NCBI GenBank assembly: GCA_946800325.1
Contig: OX326960.1
Coordinates: 23,055,150 to 23,119,149, forward strand
DNA: 64,000 nucleotides
Source of the DNA: Luzula sylvatica
Taxonomy: Eukaryota > Streptophyta > Magnoliopsida > Poales > Juncaceae
Direction of reading: 5' to 3'
A model generated the notes under the pieces. The model saw nothing but the letters and a program-made list of their open reading frames with translations. It did no database searches and was not told the origin of the DNA. This document shows, in pieces, positions 51,112 through 62,180 of this stretch; position 1 is the first letter of the stretch, and every line of letters begins with the position of its first letter. A program made the position numbers and the translations under genes.

Positions 51112-54080
51112 CATAGCAATCTTTTTACGTTTTGAGGAGTTAAAATGAAGTGGTTTTAGATGGTTTCTATCGTATCTTTCACTGCATAACTTTTCACCAA
51201 ATTTTACAAACACTAGGAAAGTTTGTTTTTCGATTCATACAATTCTTTTAAAGCTATGAGGTGTCCAAATAATGTGTTTTGAGATGGTTTGGATCGAATG
51301 TTTTACTACGTGACTTTTCACCAAATTGTACAAACACTAAGAAAGTTTTCTATTCGATTCATAGCAATCTTTTAACGTTTTGAGGAGTTCAAATAACGAG
51401 TTTTTAGATCGTTTGTATCGGAACTTTCACGACGTAACTTTTCACCAAATTTTACAAACACTAAGAAAGTTTGTTTTTCGATTCATACCATTCTTTTAAT
51501 GCTACGAGGACTCCAAATAACGTGTTTTCAGATGGTTTGGATCGAATGTATTAATACTACATAACTTTTCACCAAATTGTACAAACACTAAGAAAGTTGA
51601 CTATTCGATTCATAGCAATCTTTTTACGTTTTGATGAGTTCAAATAACGTGATTTTAGATCGTTTGTATCGTATTTTTCACTACATAACTTTTCACCAAA
51701 TTTTACAAACACTAAGAAAGTTTGTTTTTCGATTCATAACAATCTTATAACTCTCTGAGGAGCCCATATAACTTTTTTTTAGATGGTTTGGATGGAATCT
51801 TTTAGTACGTAATTTTGCACCAAATTGTACAAACACTAAGAAAGTTTTCAATTCGATTCATAGCAATCGTTTTACGTTTTAAGGAGTAAAAATAATGTGA
51901 TTTTAGATCATTTGTATCGTATGTTTCACTACGTAACTTTGCACCAAATTTTACAAACACTTAGAAAGTTTGTTTTTTTATTCATAACAATCTTTTAACT
52001 CTCTTGGGGGCCCAAATAACATGTTTTGAGACGCTTTGGATCGAATCTTTTACTATGTAACTTTTTACCATATTGTACAAACACTAAGAAAGTTTTCTTT
52101 TCGATTCATAACAATCTTTTTACATTTTGAGGAGTTACAATAACGCGTTTTTAGATCGTTTGTATCATATCTTTCACTACATAAGTTTTCACCAAATTTT
52201 ACAAACACTAAGAAAGTTTTCGATTCGATTCATACCAATCTTTTTACGTTTTGAGGAGTTCAAATAACGAGTTTTTAGATCGTTTGTATCGTATCTTTCA
52301 CTACGTAACTTTTCATCAAATTTTACAAACACTAAGAAAGATTATTTTTCGATTCATACAATTCTTTTAGCGCTACGAGGAGTCCAAATATCGTGTTTTG
52401 AGATGGTTTGGATCGAATGTTTTACTACATAACTTTTCACCAAATAGTACAAACACTAAGAAAGTTTTCTATTCGATTCATAGCAATCTTTTAACGTTTT
52501 TAGGAGTTCAAATAACATATTTTTAGATCGTTTGTATCGTATATTTCACTACGTAACATTTCACCAAATTTTACAACCACTAAGAAAGTTTGTTTTTCGA
52601 TTCATAATAATCTTGTAACTCTCTGAGGAGCACAAATAACTTGTTTTTGAGATGGTTTGGATGGAATCTTTTAGTACGTAATTTTGTACCAAATTGTACA
52701 AACACTAAGAAAGTTTTCAATTCGATTCATAGCAATCGTTTTACGTTTTGAGGAGTTAAAATAATGTGTTTTTAGATCATTTGTATCGTATGTTTCACTA
52801 TGTAACTTTGCACCAATTTTTACAGACACTTAGAAAGTTTGTTTTTCGATTCATAACAATCTTTTAACTCTCTTAGGAGCCCAAATAACATGTTTTGAGA
52901 TGGTTTGGATCGAATCTTTTACTATGTAACTTTTCACCAAATTGTACAAACACTTAGAAAGTTTTCTTTTCGATTCATAGCAATCTTTTTACATTTTGAG
53001 AAGTTCAAATAACGCGCTTTTAGATCGTTTGTATCATATCTTTCACTACATAAGTTTCCACAAAATTATACAAACACTAAGAAAGTTTGTTTTTCGATTC
53101 GTACCATTCTTTTAACTCTCTGAGGAGCCCAAATAACGTGTTTTGAGATGGTTTGGATCGAATATTTTACTATGTAACTTTTCACCAAATTGAACAAACA
53201 CTAAGAAATTTTCTATTCGATTCATAGCAATCTTTTTACGTTTAGAGGAGTTAAAATTACGTGTTTTTAGATCATTTGTATCGTATCTTTTTCTACATAA
53301 CTTTTCACCAAATTTTATAAACACTTAGAAAGTTTGTTTTACGATTCATAACAATCTTATAACTCTCTGAGGAGCCCAAATAACTTCTTTTTGAGATGGT
53401 TTGGATCGAATATTTTACTAAATAATTTTGCATCAAATTGTACAAACACTAAGAAAGTTTTTAATTCGATTCATAACAATCTTTTTACGTTTTGAGGAGT
53501 TAAAATGACGTGGTTTTAGATCGTTTGTATCGTATCTTTCTATGCATAAATTTTCACCAAATTTTACAAACACTAGGAAAGTTTGTTTTTCGATTCATAC
53601 AATTCTTTTAATGCTATGAGGTGTCCAAATAATGTGTTTTGAGATGGTTTGGATCGAATGTTTTACTACGTGACTTTTCACCAAATTGTACAAACACTAA
53701 GAAAGTTTTCTATTCGATTCATAGCAATCTTTTTACGTTTTGAGGAGTTCAAATAACGAGTTTTTAGATCGTTTGTATCGTAACTTTCACTACGTAACTT
53801 TTCACCAAATTTTACAAACACTAAGAAAGTTTGTTTTTTTATTCATATAATTCTTTTAACGCTACGAGGATTCCAAATAACGTGTTTTCAGATGGTTTGG
53901 ATCGAATGTTTTACTACATAACTTTTCACCAAATTGTACAAACACTAAGAAAGTTTTCTATTCGATTCATAACAATCTTTTTACGTTTTGATGAGTTCAA
54001 ATAACGTGTTTTTAGATCGTTTGTATCGTATCTTTCACGACATAACTTTTCACCAAATTTTACAAACACTAAGGAAGTTT
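51112..54080 (+). repeat. 3-kb block, copy 2 (partner 43530-46500)
   Basis: This is the partner of the segment on the right of the retrotransposon. Unlike the copy at 37-43 kb it has no element inserted at its CATAG, so it serves as an empty-site paralogue. Just past its end, near 54105, a 7-bp loss shortens the ACTCTCTGAGGAG box. Confidence 0.8.
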
Positions 54081-55516
54081 GTTTTTCGATTCATAACAAT
54101 CTTATAAGAGGAGCCCAAATAACTTTTTTTTAGATGGTTTGGATGGAATCTTTTTGTACGTAATTTTGCACCAAATAGTACAAACACTAAGAAAGTTTTA
54201 AATTCGATTCATAGCAATCGTTTTACGTTTTGAGGAGTTAAAATAATGTGTTTTTAGATTATTTGTATCGTATGTTTCACTACGTAACTTTGCACCAAAT
54301 TTTACAAACACTTAGAAAATTTGTTTTTTTATTCATAACAATCTTTTAACTCTCTTAGGAGCCCAAATAACATGTTTTGAGATGCTTTTGATCGAATCTT
54401 TTACTATGTAACTTTTCACCAAATTGTACAAACACTAAGAAAGTTTTTTTTTCGATTCATAGCAATCTTTTTACGTTTTGAGGAGTTACAATAACGCGTT
54501 TTTAGATCGTTTGTATCATATCTTTCACTACATAAGTTTTCACAAAATTTTACAAACACTAAGAAAGTTTTCTATTCGATTAATACCAATCTTTTTACGT
54601 TTTGAGGAGTTCAAATAACGAGTTTTTAGATCGTTTGTATCGTATCTTTCACTACGTAACTTTTCATCAAATTTTACAAACACTAAGAAAGTTTATTTTT
54701 CGATTCATACAATTTTTTTAGCGCTACGAGGAGTCCAAATAACGTGTTTTGAGATGGTTTGGATCGAATGTTTTACTACATAACTTTTCACCAAATAGTA
54801 CAAACACTAAGAAAGTTTTCTATTCGATTCATAGCAATCTTTTTACGTTTTGAGGAATTCAAATAACGTGTTTTTAGATCGTTTATATCGTATATTTCAC
54901 TACGTAACATTTCACCAAATTTTACAAACACTAAGAAAGTTTGTTTTTCAATTCATAATAATCTTATAACTGTCTGAGGAGCTCAAATAACTTGTTTTTT
55001 AGATGGTTTGGATGGAATCTTTTAGTACGTAATTTTTCACCAAATTGTACAAACACTAAGAAGGTTTTCAATTCGATTCATAGCAATAGTTTTACGTTTT
55101 GAGGAGTTAAAATAATGTGTTTTTTGATCATTTGTATCGTATGTTTCACTACATAACTTTGCACAAATTTTACAAACACTTCGAAAGTTTATTTTTCGAT
55201 TCATAACAATATTTTAACTCTGTTAGGAGCCCAAATAACATGTTTTTAGATGGTTTGGATCGAATCTTTTACTATGTAACTTTTCACCAAATTATACAAA
55301 CACTAAGAAAGTTTTCTTTTCGATTCATAACAATCTTTTTACATTTTGAGGAGTTCATATAACGCGTTTTTAGATCGTTTGTATCATATCTTTTTACATT
55401 AAGAAAGTTTGTTACGATTCATACCATTCTTTTAAGGCTATGAGGAGTTCAAATAAGTTGTTTTGAGATGGTTTGGATCGAATGTTTTACTACGTGAGTT
55501 TTCACCAAAATTGTAT

Positions 55517-57314
55517 CTCTTTTTTACTGTTATTTGGCGTTGTTTTTTTGAAAGTGTAATGCCAATATCCGTCGTGAAATGTCTTGAATGCTGAAATAAA
55601 AATTTAAGAAACAATGAGCATGTTTAAATAATTACAAGACGCGTCATGATTCAAATTAAATTTGACATGCAAAATTAAATTATTATATCGTATTTTATAT
55701 CAAAAGAATTTTAGATACTACTTTTTAGTGTTTCTTTTATAAAAAAAATTTTTGCATGTTATCAGTTTCTAAGAATATTTTAGATTTAAGGCTATATTAA
55801 GCTTCAAGTAATGTAAAAAACTACCAAAACCCCAGAACAAAAAATCATGAACCAAAAATTAGAGTAATCTTTCTCACATGTAAGTTAGACTTATTTTTAG
55901 CCACATACAGTAACCATGAACTGGTAACAATTTTAAAAGATAACTTTATAAAAGTTTTGAAATCATACGAATTGGTTTCAAATGGTAGCTACACGAAGTT
56001 GAATCTCCTTCAAACATTATAGCAATACATAGCTAGCTTGTTTGTCTCAAGTCTCAATCTCAAGTTCAACCACAAATCACCTGTTCAAATCAAGAAAATC
56101 AAAAATCAAAATCATGATAAAACAAAATCCGAAAATGAAAAAGATTGTTGAACACAATCATGAAAATGAGATTGACAGATGCGAGAATACAAACCTGGCT
56201 GCAGAAGATTGTTTGAAATGGGAAAGTTAATTAGTTCATTAGTGCTGGTGATATTAACAAAGCTAAGTTTTATGCATAGACACTGGTGCATTATGGACTC
56301 ACTAATGAGGACATGCCACATCACGATCCACTAAAAAAATTTAGGCCCAATTGAAAATCTTATGTTTATGGGCCGAAAGGGATTTTGTTGAATTTGAAAT
56401 TCGAAAATGCATAGATACGTAAGTTACACTGGTTCCGTGATGAATGATTTTTTAATGATTTTTGTTAATCATCGTTAAAAAAATATATTAATACTTGAAA
56501 TAATATTTTCCATACTTGAAATAATTGTATATCGCCAATTAAAAAGTATATTGACACAGAAAATACTAAATGTATGAAATGATTTGATAAATGCTTAGAA
56601 GCAAAAATATTGAATATAGAAATTAAAAAAATTAAAAAAATCCTTTACAAAAGACCAAAAATGATGCCAAACGGGGCATTAGATTTCTAAATTTTCGGAC
56701 CACCCATGCATGAAATGATTTTACGGTTAAAAGATCAAAACTGAAATTACTCAATATTAGCTTTTATTTATTTAATTTGTACAAATTAATCTCTTGACAT
56801 TGTTTGGTCAGAACTTTTTGTCAGCCAATAAATTTATTATAAACCTAAAAAATCCGTAAAAAATAATATAGTCAGCCAATAAATTTATTATAAACCTAAA
56901 AAATAAAGAAATATTTGACAAAATTTATATTTTATATTATGATAATATTTGAGGAATTTTCTGCGAATACCATTTATTATCTCTAATTTACTGCATTTCG
57001 TTTCATATTTTAAAGTTACATTAATTATCTACAAGAATTTAATTGTAATTTAGAAAGTACGGATTTTTGTTGCATCAATTCAGAAAATTTTCTCTACTTG
57101 AGAATTTACACTACTCATAACCAAATTTGTCACACAAGTAAAGAACCAGCACAAACAATTAAATCAATAATAAACCTACACAGCCAAATATCAAACAATC
57201 TAATCACACGCTACGAATTAATGCAATGAAAAAATTAATCATCAATGTCACACCACACACACACAATAGACCGTTTCGTCGTTCAAACAGTCTTGAACAG
57301 AAAAAGACCGAGAC
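55517..57314. other. Intergenic region between the satellite edge and TPX2
   Basis: About 1.8 kb of AT-rich single-copy sequence without a convincing gene. A 62-codon plus-strand ORF at 56042-56230 and an overlapping minus-strand ORF lack recognisable domains. GGCCCA and TGGGCC (site II-like, TCP-type motifs) sit about 25 bp apart near 56343-56373, but no gene follows them. The right end, next to the TPX2 stop, contains a CA run (57251-57266) and presumably the TPX2 3' UTR. Confidence 0.6.
56820..56904 (+). repeat. Short direct repeat, about 34 bp at 51-bp spacing
   Basis: GTCAGCCAATAAATTTATTA and the following AAACCTAAAAAAT occur at 56820 and again at 56871. The first copy is followed by a short spacer. 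It is a simple local duplication in intergenic DNA. Confidence 0.85.
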
Positions 57315-60300
57315 TCAGCGCAAGAAGTTGCTCTGACGCATCCTCTTCATCGCGATTCCATCGATATGCAAATGCGGAGACTTGGGCTTCGTAATCTCTT
57401 TCGACGACCTTTGAGGGATGAAAGGGTTCTCGAATTTGGGAAGAGGCCTCGCATGGGGCACCATAGTCCTTCTCAATTGCTTCAACGCCTTTTCGTCTTC
57501 CATCTTTTCAAACACAAATGTAACAAATTCAATATATAAATTAATTATCCAGTATAAAAAAAAAATAAAAGAAATATATTTCTACCTGTTTGGCAGAGTC
57601 GGCTTCCTCTCTCATCCTTTTATACAAAGTATCTTTCTCCTTAATCTGTAAATTCAAATTCTCGTTATATATAAATGAACCCTAAAAAAATCCTAAAACC
57701 CTCTAAACCCTCGTTATGAATGAAAAGTACCTTATTGTCGAATTCCTGTCTCTGGAGAGATCTCTGATCCGCGTGAAGAACAAACCCTTGAACTTCAGTT
57801 AGAGGCCTTCTTTCCTTTGCCGGTACAGGAATAGGATCCCTTTTTAAAAAAATCACCACCATAAATTAGAATAAAATAAAAACGTATATAAAATTTTAAT
57901 AATGAGCTTACTCTTTGAGAATGGGCTGAGCTCTGAATAATCTCCTCTGAGCCTCTTCTCTATCCATTCTCTCTCTCTCCTCCATAATCCTCTGCATCTC
58001 TTGCTCGTGCCTCACCAGACTCTCCAATTGAAAACCCTCAGCTCTGGTACACGGCTTCGGCTCAGGTTTTGGCGGAACCTAATAAATAAAATAATATCAG
58101 GGGCCTTTTCGCAAAAAGTGTCAGGGGGTATTTTCGTAAAATTTGGTCCCACTTACCACTGGATAGTCCGTGGTGTATGGATATGGGGTCGCTCTACGAA
58201 CTCTGGCATTCTCTTCCTCTTGTTTTCTGCGCTGAAGCTGGGCCTGTAACATCATCTCCTTTTGCATCCCCCTCTCCTGAAATCAAATCAAAAAGGTTTA
58301 GGGTTTAGAGTTTATTAAATTCGATTAATATTTTATTTAAATTCGCGACATACATCTGTTTGGAAGTGAAACGGGTTCGGTAAGGTGAGTTTGGGTACCG
58401 CATCCTTTTGACTGCGGAAAGAAGATGCCTCAGAATGGAGCGAAAGCTAGAGAAAATTAAAAAAAAAAGAGAAATTATTATTATGAGTAAATAAAATAAT
58501 AATAATTAATTAAAATTAAGAAAACTACCTTGTCAAATTGGTCGAAAACTGGAGCTGCGGGACCCATTCTGTCGTCAGTGGCAAAGTGGAATTCTTTAGG
58601 CGTAGTCAATGGAGGCTTATAATTAGGGTGAGAAATTTCAACCTTCCCCTCGAGAATCTGAAATTTTGTATTTTCTTAAATTAAAAAGAAGAAAAAATAT
58701 ATATTATTTTTCTTTAAATTACATATTATTATTATTGTACCTTTCTGTTGAGGGGTTTAGCCTTGAACTTGGGTGCCTTCTCGAGTTCCTCCAACTCCAA
58801 CTCTTGAGAACTCTTCACCCTGTATATACCAAATTCGTTATATTATTATATACCTCTGAAAAATAAATAATGAGAATGATGAAATGATATGATAAAGAGT
58901 AATTTATATACGTTGGAGGCCGTGCACGCATTGAGGTTTGGAGACAAGGAGCTCTTGGTTCGGTCAATTTCAAAGTCTTCCTTTCACTCTGCCACCAAAA
59001 ATAACGATACAATTAATTTTTGTCTCGTTATATAATTGAATTAGTAGGGTTTATATATTAAGTAAGCTATACCTTAAAAGTGAAATCTGCAGAAGAAGCC
59101 TGTGAGGAAGTTTCTGCGTGTTTATTCGCCCTCTCCATAGTCTTCAAATTGAACTCCTAAATTGATTAATTGATTCAAGTTAATATGATATCAAATATAT
59201 CAAACACAATGAATGTACAAATAATTCGATTTGTTTGAATACCTTGAACTCGGTAAGGTGTGGGGTGCTCTTAGGCAGCGGAGGAAGATGCGGAGCTTCA
59301 AAAATCTACAATTAGAACACAAATTATTAATTAAAACTGCATAAATTCCAGTACAAAAAGAATTGGCATGTTTGCAAATTAGTACTTACCTTTTTGTTGA
59401 TGGGTTTAGCCTTGAATTTGGGGATTTTGGCCAGCATTTCAGATTCAAGTTCCTCCGAGCTCTTGATTCTCACAGCTCTGGCTCTTTGAGATGTTTGGAA
59501 TTCAGGTTCCTTCGGCCTCGTCAGAGCCAATCTTGGTCTTGTTTGAATGCTCTCATCCTTGAAAATTAATAAAATAAATAAATAAACGAACTGTTTAAAC
59601 CCTAATCCCTGAGTAAATTAAACTTCCATTGAACAAACGTACATGTGAAAGATTCCTCGTTCCACATTCGAATTTCTTGACTACTTCAGCAGCAGAGACA
59701 AATGGGGCTCCTCCCTGTTATGTAATTATACAAATAAGTACATATTTATTTTTCATAATTATATTATTATTATTATTATTAACAACCTTGAGAGCATGAG
59801 AATAATCATTCTGTGACTTTCTTATAGCTGTAGTATTAGTAGTTGGATCTGGTCTTGATTTATGAGCCAAGTCTGTTGGTTTCACATTTAATATCTGCAA
59901 ATTACAAAAAAAGATAAAATATTTTATTTTAAGTAACACTAATCATTCGTTAAAATACAAGCGAAAATCAATGGTTCTTTTGAACAAACCTGTCTAGTTC
60001 TTCCATTATCTAGTTTTTGTCTTTTCACAGCTTGATTCTGCTGCGCAATTTCAGTATTTGCCTTAGCGTTGCGAGACCTAATAAAAATATCGCAATAATT
60101 CGTTAAACATGAAACACAGAAAACAAACAAAAAAGTAAAACCAATCGAAATACAATAGTGAAAAAGACTTGCATGATTAAGCTTATATATTCATTAGTCT
60201 TCTGCATGGGATGAGGCGTATTGTTGCGAGACCTAATAAAAATATCGCAATAATTCGTTAAACACGAAACACAGAAAACAAACAAAAAATCAATCGAAAT

Positions 60301-61737
60301 ACAACAGTGAAAAGACTTACTTGATTCTATATTCATTAGTCTTCTTTGTAGTGAGATTTCTTGAACTGGAGGGTCCAGTTATCCTCACCACAGATTGCAA
60401 TGCGTTCATTTTGGGAGTTACTGCTTCAGTTCTGATCCTATTTCTTGAGCTAGTAGGAACAATCTTAGGCGTGGATGAACCTGTAACTTTTATAAAATAA
60501 ATGCAAAAATAAGTGATAATTAAGCCTAATTTACTCATAATTACAGCTTAAATTTATAGTTTTGCTCTAATTAAAGCCTCAAATTTATAGTTTTGCTCTA
60601 ATTAAAGCTTAAATCTAATAAAAAAACACTTACTTGCGGCCTCCATTTCCTTTAGTGGTTGAACTGGGAAATTAAATGAAGGTGCTTCACTTGATGAAGA
60701 AGGTGCTAATTGACTGCAATTCAAAAATTCTTAATTTAAGTCCAATTCAAAGCAAAATATTTGAATCAGAAAGGAAATGTGCATAAAAATGTACCTTGTC
60801 TCTTTCTGAATCTGAGGTGCATGTTGAACCTGAAAATATGAAATCCACTGAGTGAATATTCTTTCATTTCACAAACTCAATTTAACGCAATTTCATTTAG
60901 TATTTCATAATTCATAATTCATAATTAATATAAAGTTTTGTCACTTACAAATCCAAAGGAAATTGCCCTTATTCCCCGTGTTTCTTCTTTGTTTTCATGT
61001 TTCATTTCTTCAACTCTTGCATTCTCTTGAATAACCCTGCAGAGACAAAGAGTTAAATAACATCAAACATGAAAGGGGCAATTTGATGGGGAATGAAACA
61101 GAAAAATAATTGAAGAAAGAGAGAGATGAAGAGAAAGTTAACACACCCTGTTACATTTGCTTCTTGTTTATTCTGATCTTGCAAATCTGATTCCTGGTAA
61201 TTAATTATGAGAAAATAATAAGGAATTATTCTGAAACTATTATAACCGGAACCGATAAGAAGATTATGTTAATTTGAAAATCATTATACCTTCTCAGTTT
61301 CCATCTCTACATCATCAAAATCGCACAACGTCTCAATCTTGATGGATTTACGCCCCTCTTTAACTCTTGACACGAAGGCTGAAATCACAAAAAGCAAAAA
61401 ATAATTAGGATACGAGCGAAACAAGATGACGGATCTAAGTATTCGTACTGAAATCAAAGACATTCAGGCAACAAAATCGTATAAAATAAACAATCAAAAA
61501 ACGAGATCAAGAATCTATGACTGTTTGACCGATTAGAAAAGGTAAAACAAATCCGATCAGACTGTTCTTTACAAAAATTAACAAGAAATCCTTACGTGAA
61601 GGGGCATGACTTAACGAGAGCTCGAACCAGAGCTCAGCGTTTCTAATACTCTCCTCCGTCTCTTCAATCAAGAAATCGAAAAACATCGGCGCTGAAAATT
61701 CATATGCTTCGTCGATTTGTACGCATCGTGTATCCAT
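57315..61737 (-). CDS. TPX2: TPX2, spindle assembly factor (Aurora activator)
   Basis: Complete 22-exon gene, 2247 nt, 748 aa; Arabidopsis TPX2 is of similar size. TPX2 is a microtubule-associated nuclear protein that nucleates spindle microtubules and binds and activates Aurora kinase. The N terminus has the Aurora-binding type motif YEFSAPMFFDF (12-22) followed by AELWFEL. KRQK (232-235) is a likely nuclear signal. Two related modules, 304-359 and 409-460, share a QTS-R-ARA pattern, KSS-EL and PKFKAKP (importin-binding region). The C-terminal TPX2 domain covers about 649-708, with MVPHARPLP near the end. Exons: 61737-61596, 61378-61290, 61193-61147, 61036-60949, 60829-60795, 60713-60634, 60480-60321, 60077-59990, 59894-59787, 59714-59643, 59557-59390, 59305-59243, 59156-59073, 58988-58912, 58819-58741, 58657-58529, 58446-58354, 58276-58157, 58078-57912, 57839-57731, 57645-57586, 57503-57315. 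All junctions are GT-AG and keep frame. A possible extra exon at 60232-60173 would give 768 aa. Exact edges are inferred by eye. Confidence 0.96.
60068..60345 (-). repeat. 155-bp tandem duplication across TPX2 exon 7 end, intron and exon 8 start
   Basis: Plus-strand positions 60068-60204 and 60223-60345 are nearly the same sequence, offset by 155 bp. The duplicated unit contains the start of exon 8, the whole intron with its acceptor TTTTATTAG, and the end of exon 7. The result is a hybrid exon (60173-60232) flanked by two copies of the same intron, which differ by small changes including an insertion of about 9 bp (AGTAAAACC) in one. Confidence 0.9.
60173..60232 (-). other. Candidate duplicated TPX2 exon with a GC donor
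   Basis: This 60-nt segment has the exon 8 acceptor copy (TTATTAG before GTCTCG) and ends before GCAAGTC, which fits the GC-AG donor consensus; the parental donor is GTAAGTC. It enters and leaves in phase 2, has no stop, and would add 20 residues including TPHPMQKTNEY between exons 7 and 8. Flanking introns would be 88 and 95 nt, normal for plants. Using the neighbouring GT at AAGTC instead would break the frame. If it is skipped, one 243-nt intron remains. Confidence 0.6.
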
Positions 61738-61756
61738 GGCTGCAATTCTCTTCCGT

Positions 61757-61798
61757 ACTCTCTCTCTCTATCTCTGTCTCTCTCTCTCTCTCTCGTTT
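61757..61798 (-). repeat. GA-rich microsatellite in the TPX2 5' leader
   Basis: A CT run on the plus strand (GA on the TPX2 sense strand) begins about 20 bp upstream of the start codon. GA-rich leaders are frequent in plant genes and bind BPC/GAGA-type factors; any regulatory effect here is inference. Confidence 0.75.
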
Positions 61799-61844
61799 GG
61801 TTGATTTGGGGAGGGAGAGTATAAGGGAAGAAGGAGCGGCCTTA

Positions 61845-61853
61845 CAACGGTCG
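61845..61853. promoter_or_regulatory. Candidate MSA element (MYB3R site) upstream of TPX2
   Basis: CAACGGTCG matches eight of nine positions of the mitosis-specific activator core YAACGGYYA, about 110 bp upstream of the TPX2 start codon. MSA elements bind MYB3R factors and drive G2/M expression, which is when TPX2 is needed. Confidence 0.5.
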
Positions 61854-62008
61854 GATTTTGAAATTATCGAGGTCGTGGAATACCTAGACATTAACGCTTG
61901 CACTCGGAGTATAGACCGTCTCCTTATTTACAAACACTGACATAAGGGCTCTAATATATCGAAATCGTAACATGGATTAATGCCCCGAGAACAGCCAAAA
62001 TTTGCTTC

Positions 62009-62016
62009 TATTTATA
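62009..62016 (-). promoter_or_regulatory. Possible TPX2 TATA box
   Basis: TATAAATA reads on the minus strand about 270 bp upstream of the start codon, which would give a leader of about 240 nt. If it is used, the nearer MSA-like site would lie within the leader, so a TATA-less start closer to the ATG is equally possible. Confidence 0.35.
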
Positions 62017-62171
62017 GAAGAATTTTAGCCTAAACCCGGATCACCGCGGAGTTTGATTGTTTTCTATCTACTGACAAGCGGGACATAGTTTAAAATTGTC
62101 TATTTTGGTGTAAGATATTAATGTGTTTTATAGGTTCGATGAATATTGAGGTCCTTTGTTAGCTGGTGAGA

Positions 62172-62180
62172 TAACGGCTA
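62172..62180. promoter_or_regulatory. Candidate MSA element, exact core
   Basis: TAACGGCTA matches the YAACGGYYA core at every position. It lies about 435 bp upstream of the TPX2 start codon. MSA elements work in either orientation. A single 9-bp match can arise by chance, but two near the same mitotic gene is suggestive. Confidence 0.45.

Larger units (their letters stand above)
43530..55516 (+). repeat. Satellite array, right block, ending at its edge
   Basis: This is the same A/B satellite in the same orientation, resuming exactly at the target-site duplication of the retrotransposon. About 97 monomers are present. The array decays at its right edge. Near 55390 a monomer has lost about 35 bp between TATCTTT and AAGAAAG. 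The last recognisable repeat sequence is the TTTTCACCAAAATTGTATC stretch ending near 55516, after which the sequence becomes non-repetitive. Sub-variants common in this block include GACGTGGTTTTAGATGG, the TTGGGGGCCC box and CGTTTAGAGGAGTTAAAAT. Confidence 0.96.

Noticed and set aside
45529..53324. ORFs in the right satellite block as genes
   Set aside because: Same reason as for the left block: near-identical ORFs recur at block offsets (45529 and 53112) as by-products of duplication.
43530..55516. CRISPR or other spacer-type array
   Set aside because: Units are contiguous, with no unique spacers between constant repeats, and the surrounding DNA is a plant nuclear genome.
56042..56324. Small genes on either strand of the intergenic region
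   Set aside because: The composition is unremarkable, they overlap each other, and there is no domain or supporting splice structure.
60103..60336. Minus-strand ORFs with a repeated CVSCLTNYCDIFIRSR stretch as a separate protein
   Set aside because: These are read-through of the duplicated TPX2 intron; the repetition is the 155-bp duplication.
61704..61940. Plus-strand ORF over the TPX2 start
   Set aside because: It is antisense to TPX2 exon 1 and the CT-rich leader; its Ser/Leu-rich run comes from the CT microsatellite.
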